A DNA stretch of 64,000 bases from Folioceros fuciformis (taxonomy: Eukaryota > Anthocerotophyta > Anthocerotopsida > Anthocerotales). The notes below the pieces were generated by a model that did not search any database, was not told where the DNA came from, and worked only from the letters and a program-made list of their open reading frames with translations. The position numbers and the translations under genes were made by a program. The stretch's first letter is position 1; each line of letters begins with the position of its first letter. Of the stretch, positions 39,001 through 53,070 are shown piece after piece. The stretch covers positions 86,160 to 150,159 of the forward strand of contig JBNGIO010006163.1 of the NCBI GenBank assembly GCA_049999805.1, in the 5' to 3' direction.

Positions 39001-42000
39001 ATAGAACATGTTAGTTAAGAAAAGCCAATAGTCTCACACCGGCGGGCCATATTTCCTCCACATGAACAAATACTCCCTAACGGATGTGAGGAATGGAAAC
39101 CCGTGAAAAGTGGATACCAGTGAAAAGCACGCCTGTATACGCCGTGAGATGACATTTCGCCCACCGCCAGGTGGAGCCATGGCACTCAAAAACTGCATGT
39201 TCTTCACTTGTTTGACTTCCTGCTTCTGGCGGTCATACCAGAAGCCATTATCCATCCACAGCTTCAAGAGTTCCAAGGCTGGCATGAAACCAAACTGGAA
39301 AACCAAATGATGAAAACTGATCAGGACAAATGTACCTCCAGCTCATAGATGAAATTGAGTATGCTCTTCAAATTTAAATACAACTTACCTGACTCTTTTT
39401 GGGCATATTTAAGTCATCAAGGAAAGCCAGCAGTTTCTTCCCTCCAGGCGGTGCGAATACACCTTTCGTGCGCTTTTCCAATCTCCCTTCTATTGTCTCC
39501 TGTCCATTGACACCCAAATAACTTCGCTTTCAGTGTAACTTCTCTAAAAGCTCTGGTGGAGATGGAACAAGAATTTGCCATCTCATACCTGCAGACTGTT
39601 TGAGGAAGTCTGAGCTGAAAAGTTGATCGTCATTGTCGACAGGCCTTCTGGAAGGCTCGACAGTATTGAGTTGGCAATCAATGTCTTCCCTACTCCAACT
39701 TTCCCCACAATCAAAGCATGCCGGTTTGCCAAGACAATTGTCTTAACTATGAAATTGGTCCTAACCTGAAGGAGATGCAACCAATAAGATAGCAAGCCAA
39801 GGGTTCAATGGACACTTTCAAACAGTGGGCATACCGAGTCAACAGTCGGGACTTGAATTTTGTGGAATGGAGCTCCAACAGGAACTTTATAATTTGAGGG
39901 AAGCTTCTCCTCCCATGAGGCAAAAACTTTCTTCTTCACATCTACAAAGTAGTCAAATACAGTGCCTGTCACAGGATACCTGCATACACCTTCTAACGTC
40001 AGGCAGCAAGTTGCTGATATAGAGCGAACGCCTGAACTGTTGGTCTAAGAAATTCTAAAATCACTGGAAGCGTTGACACATGGGTCCTTGATCTCCAAAC
40101 ACATGCTCCCTCGTGACACTAAAAATGTGGATGCAACTCTGTGATGTCCTTGTTACATTGATCTGTTCACACATAAGTTGATGCACGGCTACCAACCTGG
40201 AGTCATAGTCTCTTATGAATATGTCAAATGTTTTTCGCCCTTCTTCATCAACACTCGCCCCAATGGACCAAGTCAAGCAAAATAAAAACCATGTCTCTAT
40301 CATTGGAATGTATTGGTCCCCTTCGGAGGGATGCACCCCATTTTCAGCTGTTGCCAAAGAATCGAAAAGCTTGGTGAAGGTTATAACGCTGTTAAGATGA
40401 TCAATTGGCACAATCTCCTTGCACTTGGTCCGTCGCACAATTGCAGCCGCATCAACATATCTCAACAGAAGTTTTCGTAACTCTCTCAACAGGATCTGAG
40501 AAACAGTTGAAGAAGTACTGTAAGTGTGTTTGGCACATGCACCTGGTGCAACTGAAAAGTTAGCTGGAAAAGCTAAGCTCTGTCAGTCAACCAAGAGGGA
40601 GTTCCGAAATTGGCAACCAGAAGAGCTTTGCCTAGTTGGACTCAGATCAATGACAGAAATTGTATGACAGTCTTTTCGATTGACTACCGGATCTGCAGCA
40701 GCTGCCACCTTCCGCTGAAGCCAGGACTCTACATACGGCCACCATCCTAGCTCCTCAACATTGAGATATATCATACCTGCACGACTGACTGTTGCCGGCG
40801 ACGCTTGTGACAGGTCTTCAACTTCAAACAATAACGAGACCTGCAAATGAACAGGGTCAATCAGATACCACATCTCAGGAGAGGAGAGCTTCAATCTTTT
40901 TAGTCACGAGGAAGTAGTTGCGTGCCTGAAGGGGCATAGAGATACGTTCTCCATTCAGCAGGGTTAAGATTTTGTTATCATCCAGAAGTGTATTCATCGA
41001 CTCAATCCACAGTGTATCCACAGGCCCGTCAAAAAGAATCCATTTGTTGTCCAAACCTTCATCGTTGCAAACTATTCTCATTATGTGTGACAGGACACCG
41101 TCTGTCCACTCGTTTGTGAGCTTACTATATGCACCATAGATTTCATCGTTAGATAAGGCAAGGGAGTTCATTATGTAGACATGCACATGCTCCCATTCTT
41201 CGACTAGCTGGTCTTTAAGATGGCCTTGAGCACGTGAGAGAGCCTTCCATGCCTCAGTTTTCCCTGAGCCAGTCTTACCGACCAACATATTACCATGCCT
41301 TGCCACCATGCAGTCATACACCTGGGAGGAAAAACGCAAACATCAGCTCCTCTCCTGCCAGAACTCGAGAACACATATTAGCTCCCAATTCGCTGCTCAC
41401 AGCAGCGTACCTGGATGCACTTTATAATAAACGCATCCACCACCTGCAATCCGTGAGCAGTGAGCACATGCCGGAGAGCCCCCTTCAGCACTTCGGCTTC
41501 CTTTGCAGCCAACTCAAGACCAGGGAACAAGTCTGAGAGTAAGGCGTTGAACAGGGGAATGTCTTGGAACACAAGCTTTGGCATAATCAAATCTCGCATT
41601 GAGCGTTGAAGGATCACTTCCTCAGGAATATCAGGATCTATTCGCTTGACAGACCCCGCCATTCGGGCAATTGGGATAACGAAGGAGCGAAGACCATAAT
41701 CATAGTGATCTTGTTTGGACAGTTGCCGTTGTGAGAGCTCCATCACAGCAATCAACTTCTTTGCAAGAACCTGTACAAGGTACGCATACGCTATACATGA
41801 ACATTACGCATATGCTATACATGAACATTTGACAGCATAAAAGACATACAAAAAAGCTCTGTGCTAGAGATGTATGTCCACACCTTAGCAGTCTGAAATC
41901 CTTCACTGAAAAGCATGTTTTCCCCAATCAAGCTGAAATCAGGAAGCATCATAGACACCGGCCTCAACATTGCTTTTAAATTTTCAGGCAACTCACTTCG

Positions 42001-45000
42001 TCCGGCATAACCAGGATTCATGGTGACAAAGATACCACAGGTCCGGATGAGACGTATCTCAACTCCCTCAAAGACAAAGCGGTCAACTCCTGATTTAATA
42101 CCAGCCATCACAGCAGCAATTTGGGAGGCTACCACAGATAAAACCTCAACCTCAATTCGATTGAACTCATCCAGACAAGTCCAAGCTCCAGTTTGGGCCA
42201 ACCCAGAAAACATCTTTCCAGTCATTTTGTAATCCACTCCGTCAGAACAATTGAACACAATAACGTACCTACATCATTTTTGCATCATACAATTCACATC
42301 ATTTAACAATTTGCAATCAGCACCATGCAAAATTATAGTTTCTCCAGAAAATGGAAACTTTGAATGGGCTCAAACCTTGCAAGGGCCTTCCCAAAGTCTT
42401 TCACCGTCTCTGTTTTCCCAGTCCCTGCAGGTCCTAACGGGTTCCCTCCTCGGCGCGTGAAGAGGGCAGCACCCAGCGTGATGTAACATCTATCTGTAAG
42501 AGGTGTTATCACAAGTCGTCCATTGTTGCCCTGATACTCATATCCATAGGAAAAGATAGAAAGCACCTGTTGAGCATACAACCACAGCGAATTTGACCCT
42601 TATCCTCGTGCACACCCAAAATTTTTCATGCACTGCAAGAAAAAAACCAGGAAAAGCCCATGTAACAGCTAAGGTAGCAGTCTGAAGCAAGAACCTGGTT
42701 CCTGTTACCTGCTTGATTACGCAGTCTTCCTTTTCCCAGTAGAACCTTAGCTGGGATGACCACTCAAAGTCAGTGGCCGCACTGCAGCCCACTTTTATGA
42801 GTTTCTCAATCACATCTCGAGAGTGCACCTCTATTGTGATCAGAGCTGTCTGTGGAGACAACAAACAATTTGAACACAAACAATTTGCAAAACACACAAA
42901 CAAGGCGGTCCTGCACTGTTGTACACAATTCTTACAAGCAGTCTTGCATATTGGACCAAAAAAAAAAAAAACTCACGGTTTTATTCCGGTCCATCTTTGA
43001 AAGCTTAGTCCTTGTCATATCCGTGAGCTTGTTTAGGTAACTTATCCACTTTTTGAATACTTTCTTGCATGCCGCTTTGCTGGTATCCGTCCCATTCAAA
43101 GCTTTTTCACACTCAGCGGTCCATTTGATCTGCCCTGCACTGTCAACATGTGATGTTAGCAGAATCCTTTGTTACCTCCCAGATATTACGGGTTCTCAGA
43201 ACAATGAAACTTAAAACAATGCCTGACAAAAGGCTACCCCTCTTGTGACTAGCTGTGTTCACACTAACCTTATCACGCACTGTCCAGCATTCTCTTTAAC
43301 CCACTTGTCTTTCTTTGCTTGCTTGCTTTCTTCTAGTGCTTTTGCAAGATGAACCTTAAGTGTTACTCGCATTGCAACTTCGATCTACAAAAAGAAGAAA
43401 GCTCATGACATATCAAGCACCTTCAAGTGATACTTAGTAGGCAGGTGAGCCAGATGATAAGAGAACAGTTAAAAAATAACACAATCGATCAGCTGAGCTT
43501 ATCTGCAAGCATAGCTACCTTTACTAGCCATTCCTCTGGCCTTGTATCCAGGACTTGAGTAGTCTGAAAGGGAAGGTATTCCCCATCTGGAGAGAATATC
43601 CCAGACGCTTCATAGTGTTGGCGACCATCTGTACCAGGTATTTGCATCTCCAATCGTTTAATTCCTTCAAAACACTTTTTTAGGTGGGGCTGCAAATCAT
43701 ACAAACGGTGTCAGCCTCCGGTGTATAACATGACCCTTGTCAATGCGCTCAAGTATTGACAAGAGAGTTGTTATGATGATAGCTACAATCTTACCTGGAC
43801 ATTTCGCGGGTCTTTTGCCTGACCAAGAATCTCCAGAAGATTGTCGCTGGACAGGAAGTAGAATCTTGGGAATTGCTGCCGTTTCTGCTCCAGGTAGTCC
43901 TCCAAGGATTTTTGAATCTTTTCAAGCTTTTTATCCATCTCAATGAAAATGTCAAGCAGATAAGGAATCTCTGTTGCCTTCAAGGCATTTCTGATCTCCT
44001 GTTTAGACAAATTTGAATGAGATTTCCGACTGGTCAATTCAAATCGCCATGAAACCTCCACCCTGCTTGATGGAAGCACTCACATATACTTGACGCATGT
44101 ATGTAGTGAAGCTTTCATTCACTGCATCAAAACTTGCAGTTTCTACAGGCAGCTGTTTCCGGATATCCTCAGAACCAACAAATATATTTTCCAAATAAGT
44201 CCATGTCCGTTGAACCTGTAAGTCACAAGCACAGTCATGTACTCTCTGCTTAGGCTTGACTCTCCACCACAACAACTTCCCTTTCAATGACTGCTCAAGC
44301 CAAAAAATCACCTGGGTGATCATTTCTATTGTCTCCGAAACAAGACTTAATTTTTTTTCCCAGATGTTGATGTCATGTGCAAAGTGCAGATGAAAACGAT
44401 TAGACTTCATTGAGGACAGCACCACCCTATTGTCTTCCAGCACCACAAATATGTCTTCAGTTCCCCTAATCTTATAAACCTGCACAAATTTAGTGCATAC
44501 GATGCTTATTGTCAAAGTGACATCTGGATATCATCCGCCAATAAGAGAAAGACAAGCCAAAGGCATATTACCCTGGACAAAAATCGAGGAGAGTCAAAAC
44601 TGCCGGTATTACCATGGCTGAACACCCAGACATCCTACATACCTGCTTCTCTGGAACCATGTCAAGATCAAGACTCTGCCAATTTTCTTTTATCTTGTTC
44701 AGGGCTTCCTCAATAGCCAATTCCTTGCTTGCAGCCACGCTCAAGTCACAGATTGTGGCAACATGCAGATCCAACCGAAGCTCCGCCACCTGTTACCAGG
44801 CACATTAGCAATAAGCGTCTCCCATCCACCATAATAGCTTAACAACCTCACAAACAACCTTAACAACCGTCTTCCCAGACCTTTGCAAGAGTGAAAGAGC
44901 TCGATGTGGGATCAAACACGTGCCCAACATGATCTTGTAACTGTTTCCAGTGGCGCTCACGCATTGCAGGGTTTCTCAGATCCACTGTAAGAGGCAAGGT

Positions 45001-48000
45001 AGCTTTAAATGAGTCGATGGATTCCTTGAGATCAACCCACACGGGCCACCTGTGATACAGTGTGACTGGAATGTGTTAAGAAGGTCCAACGCAGAAGTTC
45101 TGTCACTTGGGCAGCAGTCATCTGAGGGCACTTACGTCTTTGTGTCACGCCCAATCTTGAAGACACGCTTGCTGAACTGTGCAGCAGAGGACTCCATGGA
45201 ATCTACATCAAGCTCGCTGAACAGACCATCTTTCCAGCTATCAAACGCATCATGCCATTCTTTTTTTACAGTCCACATGTTCCGTATAATTTCCAGATCC
45301 TTAAGTGTCTGAGCATTCTCTTTGTACATCAACTTCTCCATTCCGAAAAGACTCATTCCAGCCCAAACATCAGCACCTCGCCTTTGGAAGGCTTCAATCT
45401 GAGGGTCACACATGTGAGGACTAACACATTAGTGTGATATCGAGACCAACAGCAGCCCATCGCAGACCCCTGATACTACAAAACAACGAAGCCAGGAATT
45501 TGGCATAGACTTCCTGCCTTAGCAGCTTCCTCCTCAACGAACTTCAACGCATCAGCTACAGATGTCGCATTTGTCATAGGGACCCGTTCCACAAATCGGG
45601 CACGTGTCTCCACCATCTATGTCATTCCGAAGGCATCACATAAGGCAACCAAAGCAGCAGCGACAATGTATTCCCCTGTGGCACCAGAAAACCACTTTAC
45701 ACACAACGTGATTTCCTGTACCTCTGCGGTGAAAACCTCCACAATCTTGGTCAGTGTGTCATGGAACTGTTGCTTTGACTCTTCAAGCTTCTTCTCAACA
45801 TCTTTCAGCATCTGTTGGAAGGCATCCCACTGCTTGGGCAGATTTTCCAGTTGTAGCTTCTCGTCATCTGCTACGGATACCTGAAGAATATCAACGACCC
45901 TCAGCATCTGGATAGGCCAACTGGATTACTACGCTGCAGATCTGCACTCCTACTCCACTAGGATGATGGCAAGTCTGACCTCAAATCTCGCAAGCGCTCT
46001 GTATTTTTCCTGCAGTGGCTCAAATCGTGCTTGTACAACAGGGCACTCCTCCACAACAAGCTCCCATTTCTTGTTGGTATCCGTCAGCATGTCCAGATTC
46101 TCTGGTGGGATGTTGAGCTCCTCTGTGTGTCTGAATTGCAAGACAGGAAGATGCATTGTCATTCAATAGACAAATACGGGGAAAAAATATCGAATGAACC
46201 ACTGCCAGAAACAGCAAAGCGGGATAGAAAGCTCAAAATGGCGCACTTTGCTAGATATGCATTAATAGAGTCCAGCTCTGTCTTGGCCACAGCATTCAAC
46301 AGAGTCCTGAGGACAGAACACACAGTTCCCTTTCATTAGTTCAGTACACCTTGATGGTATCAGAAGGCCATGAAACTGCCAGAGTCCCCCTACGTGAACT
46401 TAAGCACCCATCCTTCACAGTGTGCTATAACAGCCTGCTTGAGGGGTCCACAGTCTACTCTTAAGAACCGCAAATTTGTTATCGTTTCCTCAGCCTACAC
46501 AAGTCAACACAAACACCAATAGGTGCCCTTGATTAAACACAGCCCGAGTGAGATCCCTCACACACTACACCATTGCGAGGCCAAAGTGCCCCACAACATG
46601 CGTGTCATGCTCCCTGACAACAAAGGGTTAACCGCTGACCTGTACGTCGTCCTGCAGGTCACGATATTTGATAATATCACTCTCAAATGCAGAAAGGGGC
46701 TTCTTTGCCTTCTCATATCTGAAAGAATGAGAATCCTATCACGTGAGAAATACAAAGCACCAAATATATAACCTTCAACCGTGACATATGGTTGAGCCCG
46801 GCCTAGTCACCTTCTTATATATGCTTCCTTATCCTGGTCCCAAACACTCTTGTACTTCTTCTCCCAGTACTGTAAGAACTGTTGCACTCTATCGACTATA
46901 CCCAAAACACCCTGCGTGATCATCATATGTGTTGTCTCTTGATCAACGGCAATTGTCTGCAAAAACACCAGTAGGAGATCATACACCTTCGTCCAGCATG
47001 AACAAGCGAATATGATCTTGCAGATTATATGCGCTGCCTACATCAGGCTCACCTCATAAAAACTTGGCAATCTGTTTGCCTGAAATCCTGGAAGCAATGC
47101 AGCCTGACCAATTGGCTCATCATGAGCTGCTGTCTCCGGTACAGCAACTGGTTCTTTCCTCAGACGTGGCACCACTGTTATGACAGTTACCAACTCCCTT
47201 CCAACAAACTGAACAACTCCAAGGATTTCCTGGGCATTGCGCAAACAGATGGAAGGGTCATACCGCCGTAACTTTTGAGCCTTTCATGTACTGTTTCCAG
47301 AAAAGCGTTCCATAAAGACGTTTGAATTGAGCAGACCTGAACATTAGGCGTGAGCTGTACATGACCAGATGCCTTATCTAGCATTGCCACTGTATTAAAT
47401 AACGGTGAAATCGTTTTCGATTCAGAATTAACTGAGTGAGTGAGAACCTCTAAGGATCTCGTGACTGTGTTCCGCAGGGCAACTTCCAATTTCTCTTCAA
47501 CCTGACAATCACTTCAACATTACACCCAAAATATTGTAGAGCCAGCCCTCTGGTGTCCATCATTGTTTGCTTCCAAGACGTTCTTCCAACATAGCTGAGT
47601 CATGACGAGCAGTGTTGTCCCTCTACTTCAAACTACACTGGACTGTGGACATCGTGTAAAGTATACCTGACTTCGATATATTTCCCACTTGTTGTGCACT
47701 TCTTCCAAATCACTCGGGCATTTTGCGTATGCAATATCTATGATATCCTTGATTGTGGTATACGCTTTCTCAAGCCGTTTCATCATTGTGGCTCTATATT
47801 CCTCCTGCTTTGTGTCAAATTCCTTGATGTCATAGATCCGTTTCCTTTGCAGACTGATTAGCCAAGACTCCCCAATTTGATTACAGATATTTGTTATCTT
47901 TTTGCCTGCAAGCTTAACATGTGCGACAGTCTCCTCCAGGATGAAGCAGTTCCGGTGCACGAGCTTCAAGTACTGCGCTAACTCTGAGGAGTTTGCTAGC

Positions 48001-51000
48001 CAGTTCAGCTAACGACACACAACACAGTCAAAATAAGGTCACACAATTGTACAGCCCCACATCCCAGACGAACATATGTCAGCATATGGACAGCAATGCC
48101 ATGCTCGCAGAAAGACATGTTTGCAGTACTCTTCAGATTGCCCAGACGGAAAGCTATTAAGCAAATGGCCCAGTCCCTTGCTAGTATGTGAGATGATTCA
48201 TACTCTGTCCAAACCAGGGTGGATGCAGTTTTCAAGCTGATTGACCCGGTCCGCTACAAGTCCCTTCATTTCTGGCTCCAAACTTGCTATTAACTGAAAC
48301 CAAATGCCAAACCAGACTCAGTAGATCGCTGAAACCGCAAGTGGTGTCCTCAACATAACATCAGGCGATGGCAGTTCCATGGCGAAAGCAAGAGAACTGG
48401 CCCACATTTTACATCCTCAGACGTAGGATTACATATGGATGACCGAATTTGACAGTAAGAACCTTGTTATGCTCACGGGTGGCCACAACAATCTCTGCTC
48501 TCAATACTCTCAGCACCTCATAACCTTCTAAAGTTTCAGAAGCAATTGGCGGGATGTCCCACCCAAGGTTTCTCCAGTAGTGCACCTACAGTAACATGCC
48601 AACGCAGAGATATTCAGAGTGCCGCTCTGCCATCACTACATGACCACAAGCTTGTCATGTCAAGAATAGGAAGGACTCCCCAAGCTGACCTCATGGAACA
48701 GAGTTTGCAGCGATGGATCAAATCTGACGACCAAGCCATCGCCACCATCATCAAGTAGCGTCTTTTCAAGCTTCTTCTTCGAGTGTGCATCAATGTGACT
48801 GCTCCATTCTTGGTGCTGACTTTGAATAAACTGAAAGCAAACGAAATCTGGTCTTTCAGGGCAAGCACATAGATGGATATCTTATGACAACCATATTCTT
48901 CAATTTAAGAAAGGTACATGAGTTCCCCCTGTCCATAGCTTTACGTCAAATATTAATAACTAATATTGTTGAGCCTAGTCGAGGACTGCTGGAAGAGGTA
49001 CCTGCTCAATAGATGAGATGATTTGAGAATATTGAAGCATTATCTCACATGCCTCAGGCGCTTCGAGCAAATAGGGGGCAGCATTTAACAACAGCTGCAT
49101 TGGTCGATTCATCCTGCTCTTAAAATGGAGAGCCCACATGGCAGAGCCGGCAAATCGTGGAAATGAGTAATCCAACAAGGGCCTTCGACGAAGCTGATCA
49201 AATTGCTTCTTCAATATGTTCAGCTCAGAGCTGAATGCAACACACACCTGCAAAACCAGCAGCATGCCTGCAATTGAGTCCACGATGGTACGGAAGAAAC
49301 AAGGACAGCTTGACATCTATTATGGCCAGCTGCAAGTTCTGTAAAAGTTACAGGTTCACAAACATCACTTGCGACGCCATTTGAGAAACACAATCAACAA
49401 TAGGCTGTCGGCAGGCCATAAGTTTGAAGCCCTCCAACAACTCAATACTCTCGGCCAGTGAAGAAGCATGACGAAATGCCATAAACATCACATTTTGTGT
49501 CATGACCTGTGAACATGTTGACAGGGGTCCTCTTAGCAACAACCCCTTCTTTTCCACAGATTGATTTCTCAGACCAGCCACATCCGGCAATTACCTCAAG
49601 GTCCTTGACATTTTCTTTGTACTCATGAAAATCATCATGCCAACGAGTCACCTTCACATCTAATAAACTGTACGATAAAGACCTCAACACAGAAACAAGT
49701 TTTTGAAAGGCTTCCTTCAACTCCAGAAGCGACTTGGTAATCTCAGGGCCACGTGTGCCTCCGAAAACTGGCAACTTGACCTTCAGTGAGTACTGACTTT
49801 GTCCATCGCAGACCTGGCAACATGTGTTGCGTAACAGATTATTACTCCTGATCCTGGCAGGCTTGGTTTTCTATTACTTAGACCTATCACTTTGCAGCCC
49901 TCAATATTCTACCTCTAGCATGTTAGCACATCTTTGTATAAAAGCTTCCACGGGTGCAAAAACACTTTTGCTTCCCCATTCTGCTAGCCCCTTGTCAGCA
50001 ACCTTGGGCATAGTGTGCTCAGGTCTGGAGGCATCAATCGTTGAGCCTCGAATGGACAAGGTTAAGTCAGCCGAAACCTCCATCATTTCTGCATAAAGCC
50101 GCCTCCAGGCCTCACAAGCTTGAATGCTTTCCTGCAATGCAGTCCTGCACCTGTCTACTGTGCCTTCAAACATCTCCGTGAGCGGTATTCCCTGAGTGCA
50201 ATGATTAATTATCTCATTGCTCACCTGCAGCAGCAGCAGTGAAGTTGGCCTTTGAGAGTACAAGAGAAGTTAACAAATCAGGGCCTGGAGCACTGTAGTT
50301 ACCTTACAGAGAAGTCCTGTGACCTTTTCTGGAGTACTGAAATAGCTACAAAGCTTCCATATCATCCGAATGCGCTGTAGCAGCTTCGGAAGTAAAAATG
50401 GCAGATCACGGATTTCTGATGACAATATTTCCCTACATGGCTCTTCCAAAAACACTAAGAACTTGAGATTCTCTTCGGCGACCACGGCCTCTTGTTCAAT
50501 TTTTTTGGAAAGGCTCAAGAATGGCTCCAAGTAAGTGGACTTTTGCCGATCCAGTATAGTCAAGAGAGCAGCAACTCCCTGCATTGACATGGCCTTGGAC
50601 ATGACACACAATATGTTGCAAACATGAACAGGAAAGCTAGTGCAAGTCACCCAAGATCCATGACAAAAGGTGGATAGTACAGGAGTCATTTTCAGCTTAC
50701 AGGACTATTAATCTGATCACGGATTCCACAAAGATCAGCACTGCGGCCACGCCAAAACTCCACTTCAGCTAGAGGGCCTGTAGATTCCCCATCTGAAAAC
50801 CTTTCCTGATTTCTTACCACCTGCGCAGACCACTCATCCCTGTGTCAGACGATATCCATGCCCCAGGAGTTGTGGAACTATGGAAAACCATGGGCAGCTA
50901 GTAGAGCATTGAGCAGGCTGAAACCTCCTTGATTTGTCGTGTCCACCTTATGACAACTGATTCAACTCTCTGTGCCAAGTCTTTGTCTCTACTTTGACCA

Positions 51001-51977
51001 CCTAAGGAGCCAATTAAGTTGACGGGAGGGATGTAGAGAACCGTCTTTCCCTTGGCCTCAAAGATGGACTCTGTCAAGCTGGCTAGAAACTTATCCAAGC
51101 CTGCTTTGAAGTCCTTTGTAACACTTACTTGCCAGCTCTCATTCTCTAGCATAACAGGTAGGTAGATAGTCTGCATCACACAGCATCACAATTCGTTTCC
51201 CATCATGCTAAACGAAATGAACTTGCCACATTCCTCTACTCCTTCCCGACAAGCACATCTTGCTGGGATAAATCCACTAGCAGCATTTCCCACCCATTTT
51301 TCAGCTTAACCGTACAGGCAGATGTAATATCAACCAAACCTGCATAATTCGCAACATGCTGTGCCCAGGGCTACTGCGTAACACCTCACATTGTACCAGC
51401 TTATCCACATTATCCCCAGTGACAACTTGGGTTGGGTCCCGAATGAATACGAGAACCTGCACACCCCATTCCGGTCGTCCCACGCAGCAAAAGATAAGAA
51501 ACCTGAGCATGCCAAGAGAGGCCCTTGGCACTAAGCAGAGCATGAAGAGAGAGAGGGCTAGACCTCATCCCACTGAGGGGGAACCCCAGTAGTGCAAACA
51601 AGATCACCGTTTGCGTCCAAGAACGCAAACAGCCTCCCACAATCTGTGCTCTTGAAGAAATTAGACACAGCCTCATGATGGGCATCTTTCCAGGTGCCAT
51701 CTGCGTTAATCATCACCAGCTGCCTTCGAAACCAGGCAATTTCCCTAGGCTCTTTGAGGTCATTTTCATCTGCTGCTAACTCTGCTGGACTTGCCTCCTC
51801 TGTTCTTACTACTAACTCGGAAGCTGTTTCTGCCAACTCCCCCTGTTCAGCAGGCTCTCTTTCGGTCACTTGCTCGGGCTCTCCCAATTTTCCGGCCTCC
51901 CCAACCTTTCCTGGTTCTTCTACATTTCCTGTCTCCTTCTGTTCCTGGGGCACCACAGCAGCCTCTGTTGTAGCCAT
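30016..51977 (-). CDS. DNAH2: Axonemal dynein heavy chain, I1/f beta (DNAH2/DHC10 type)
   Basis: A multi-exon gene with mostly short introns reads on the minus strand from the ATG at 51977 (exon 1 to 51564, next exon from 51456) to TGA at 30016. Tail and linker regions lie from 51.5 to 42.7 kb. AAA1 has P-loop [10 protein letters not shown] (about 42404-42433) and L-D-E-F-N-R-I. AAA2 has G-K-T-G-S-G-K-T-E (about 41260-41285), AAA3 G-K-V-G-V-G-K-T (about 39685-39708) and AAA4 G-I-G-G-S-G-R-K (about 37771-37791). The coiled-coil stalk with microtubule-binding tip lies at 36.6-35.2 kb. AAA5 includes [13 protein letters not shown] (about 34.8 kb). AAA6 and the C-terminal domain end [13 protein letters not shown]. 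Of the families I know, DNAH2 fits best: [29 protein letters not shown]. This is the beta chain of two-headed inner arm dynein I1/f, which controls flagellar waveform. In a plant it serves sperm. Intron borders were not all resolved. Confidence 0.9.
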
Positions 51978-53070
51978 CTCGGATCAGCAGCTCCAACAAA
52001 GATGACTGTCACATGTCCTCAGCTTCCACTTTCCACACTCCATTACCAAACCCAAATATTTGTGTGACCCCTCGGGCTGGGTCAGATCAAACTTCTGTCA
52101 ACTCAGCTGCCTGCCACCAAATTCGAGGCATCCGCCAAAATCAACACGATCTATCTGCAAGCAGCGAAGGGAGAAATTGCAATTCAATGACAGAGATGGA
52201 CCCAAAACAACTCGTGAAACGTAAGAGCTGCACGATTTTATTTTCTGCATTATATCAAACAATTACAAAATGTGGCCTCGTGCACGCCATGGCACTTGCA
52301 GGGTGGAGTCCCGCCAAATCCACCAAATTCGGCATCCCACTCTCCTAGGAACTCTGAATCCCGCTACACATTACCCAGACAACTGCCTCCGGAAAACCTG
52401 TAACCTACACGAGAGCCACCAAGTCCGGTGCTCGGCTCACCCGCTCGCCACTAACGGTAAAACAGACGGCCCGTTCCTGACGCTCAGAAATCAGCATCAG
52501 GCACATGCTAATATTAAGATGAGAAATCATCTCTCGAGACCCCAACATCCTCTGGCGGACAAAAATCGTGTACTGAAGTAATCCAACACAGGCAAGAGGA
52601 TTACGCTCGGGAGTCTCCAGAGCCATCAGACCCATCGCAGGTACGGTTCATCGCAGATACACCTGAAATTTTGTGGGTACATCTTCTGTGTTTCTATGCT
52701 GCTACATAATGGCAAAGGGGAACAGAACGCTAACAGCTGGCACGGTCACAGATTCGCAACGGTTGTCTAGGTACTCGGGATTTTTCTCTGTTCTTTTTTT
52801 CTTATCTTTTTTTTAGGGGGAGTGGGGGGAAGTGGGGCCGTATTTCCTACTTTTTCCTGGGCACTCATAGTCCTTCATCGAGGTGCTGCATGTAGGTGGA
52901 GGGATGGTTTGAGCAGAGGAGTGTGGATGTGGTGTGTCTCTGTGCCCAGGAGGCTTGTCTTCGTTGCCGACTGATCTGAGCTCTCTAAGCTTGGAGTACG
53001 TCCAACATGGAAGTTGGTGTGAAAGAGCCCATTAACCTGTTGGCGCAGCAAATATTAGCATGCCCTGTGA
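51978..53070. promoter_or_regulatory. Divergent intergenic region, dynein and PPR gene 2
   Basis: About 1.1 kb separates the divergent starts of the dynein (minus) and PPR (plus) genes. A T-rich run followed by a G-rich run lies at about 52790-52840. No ORF looks real. The first 150 bases before the dynein ATG are probably its leader. Confidence 0.4.
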
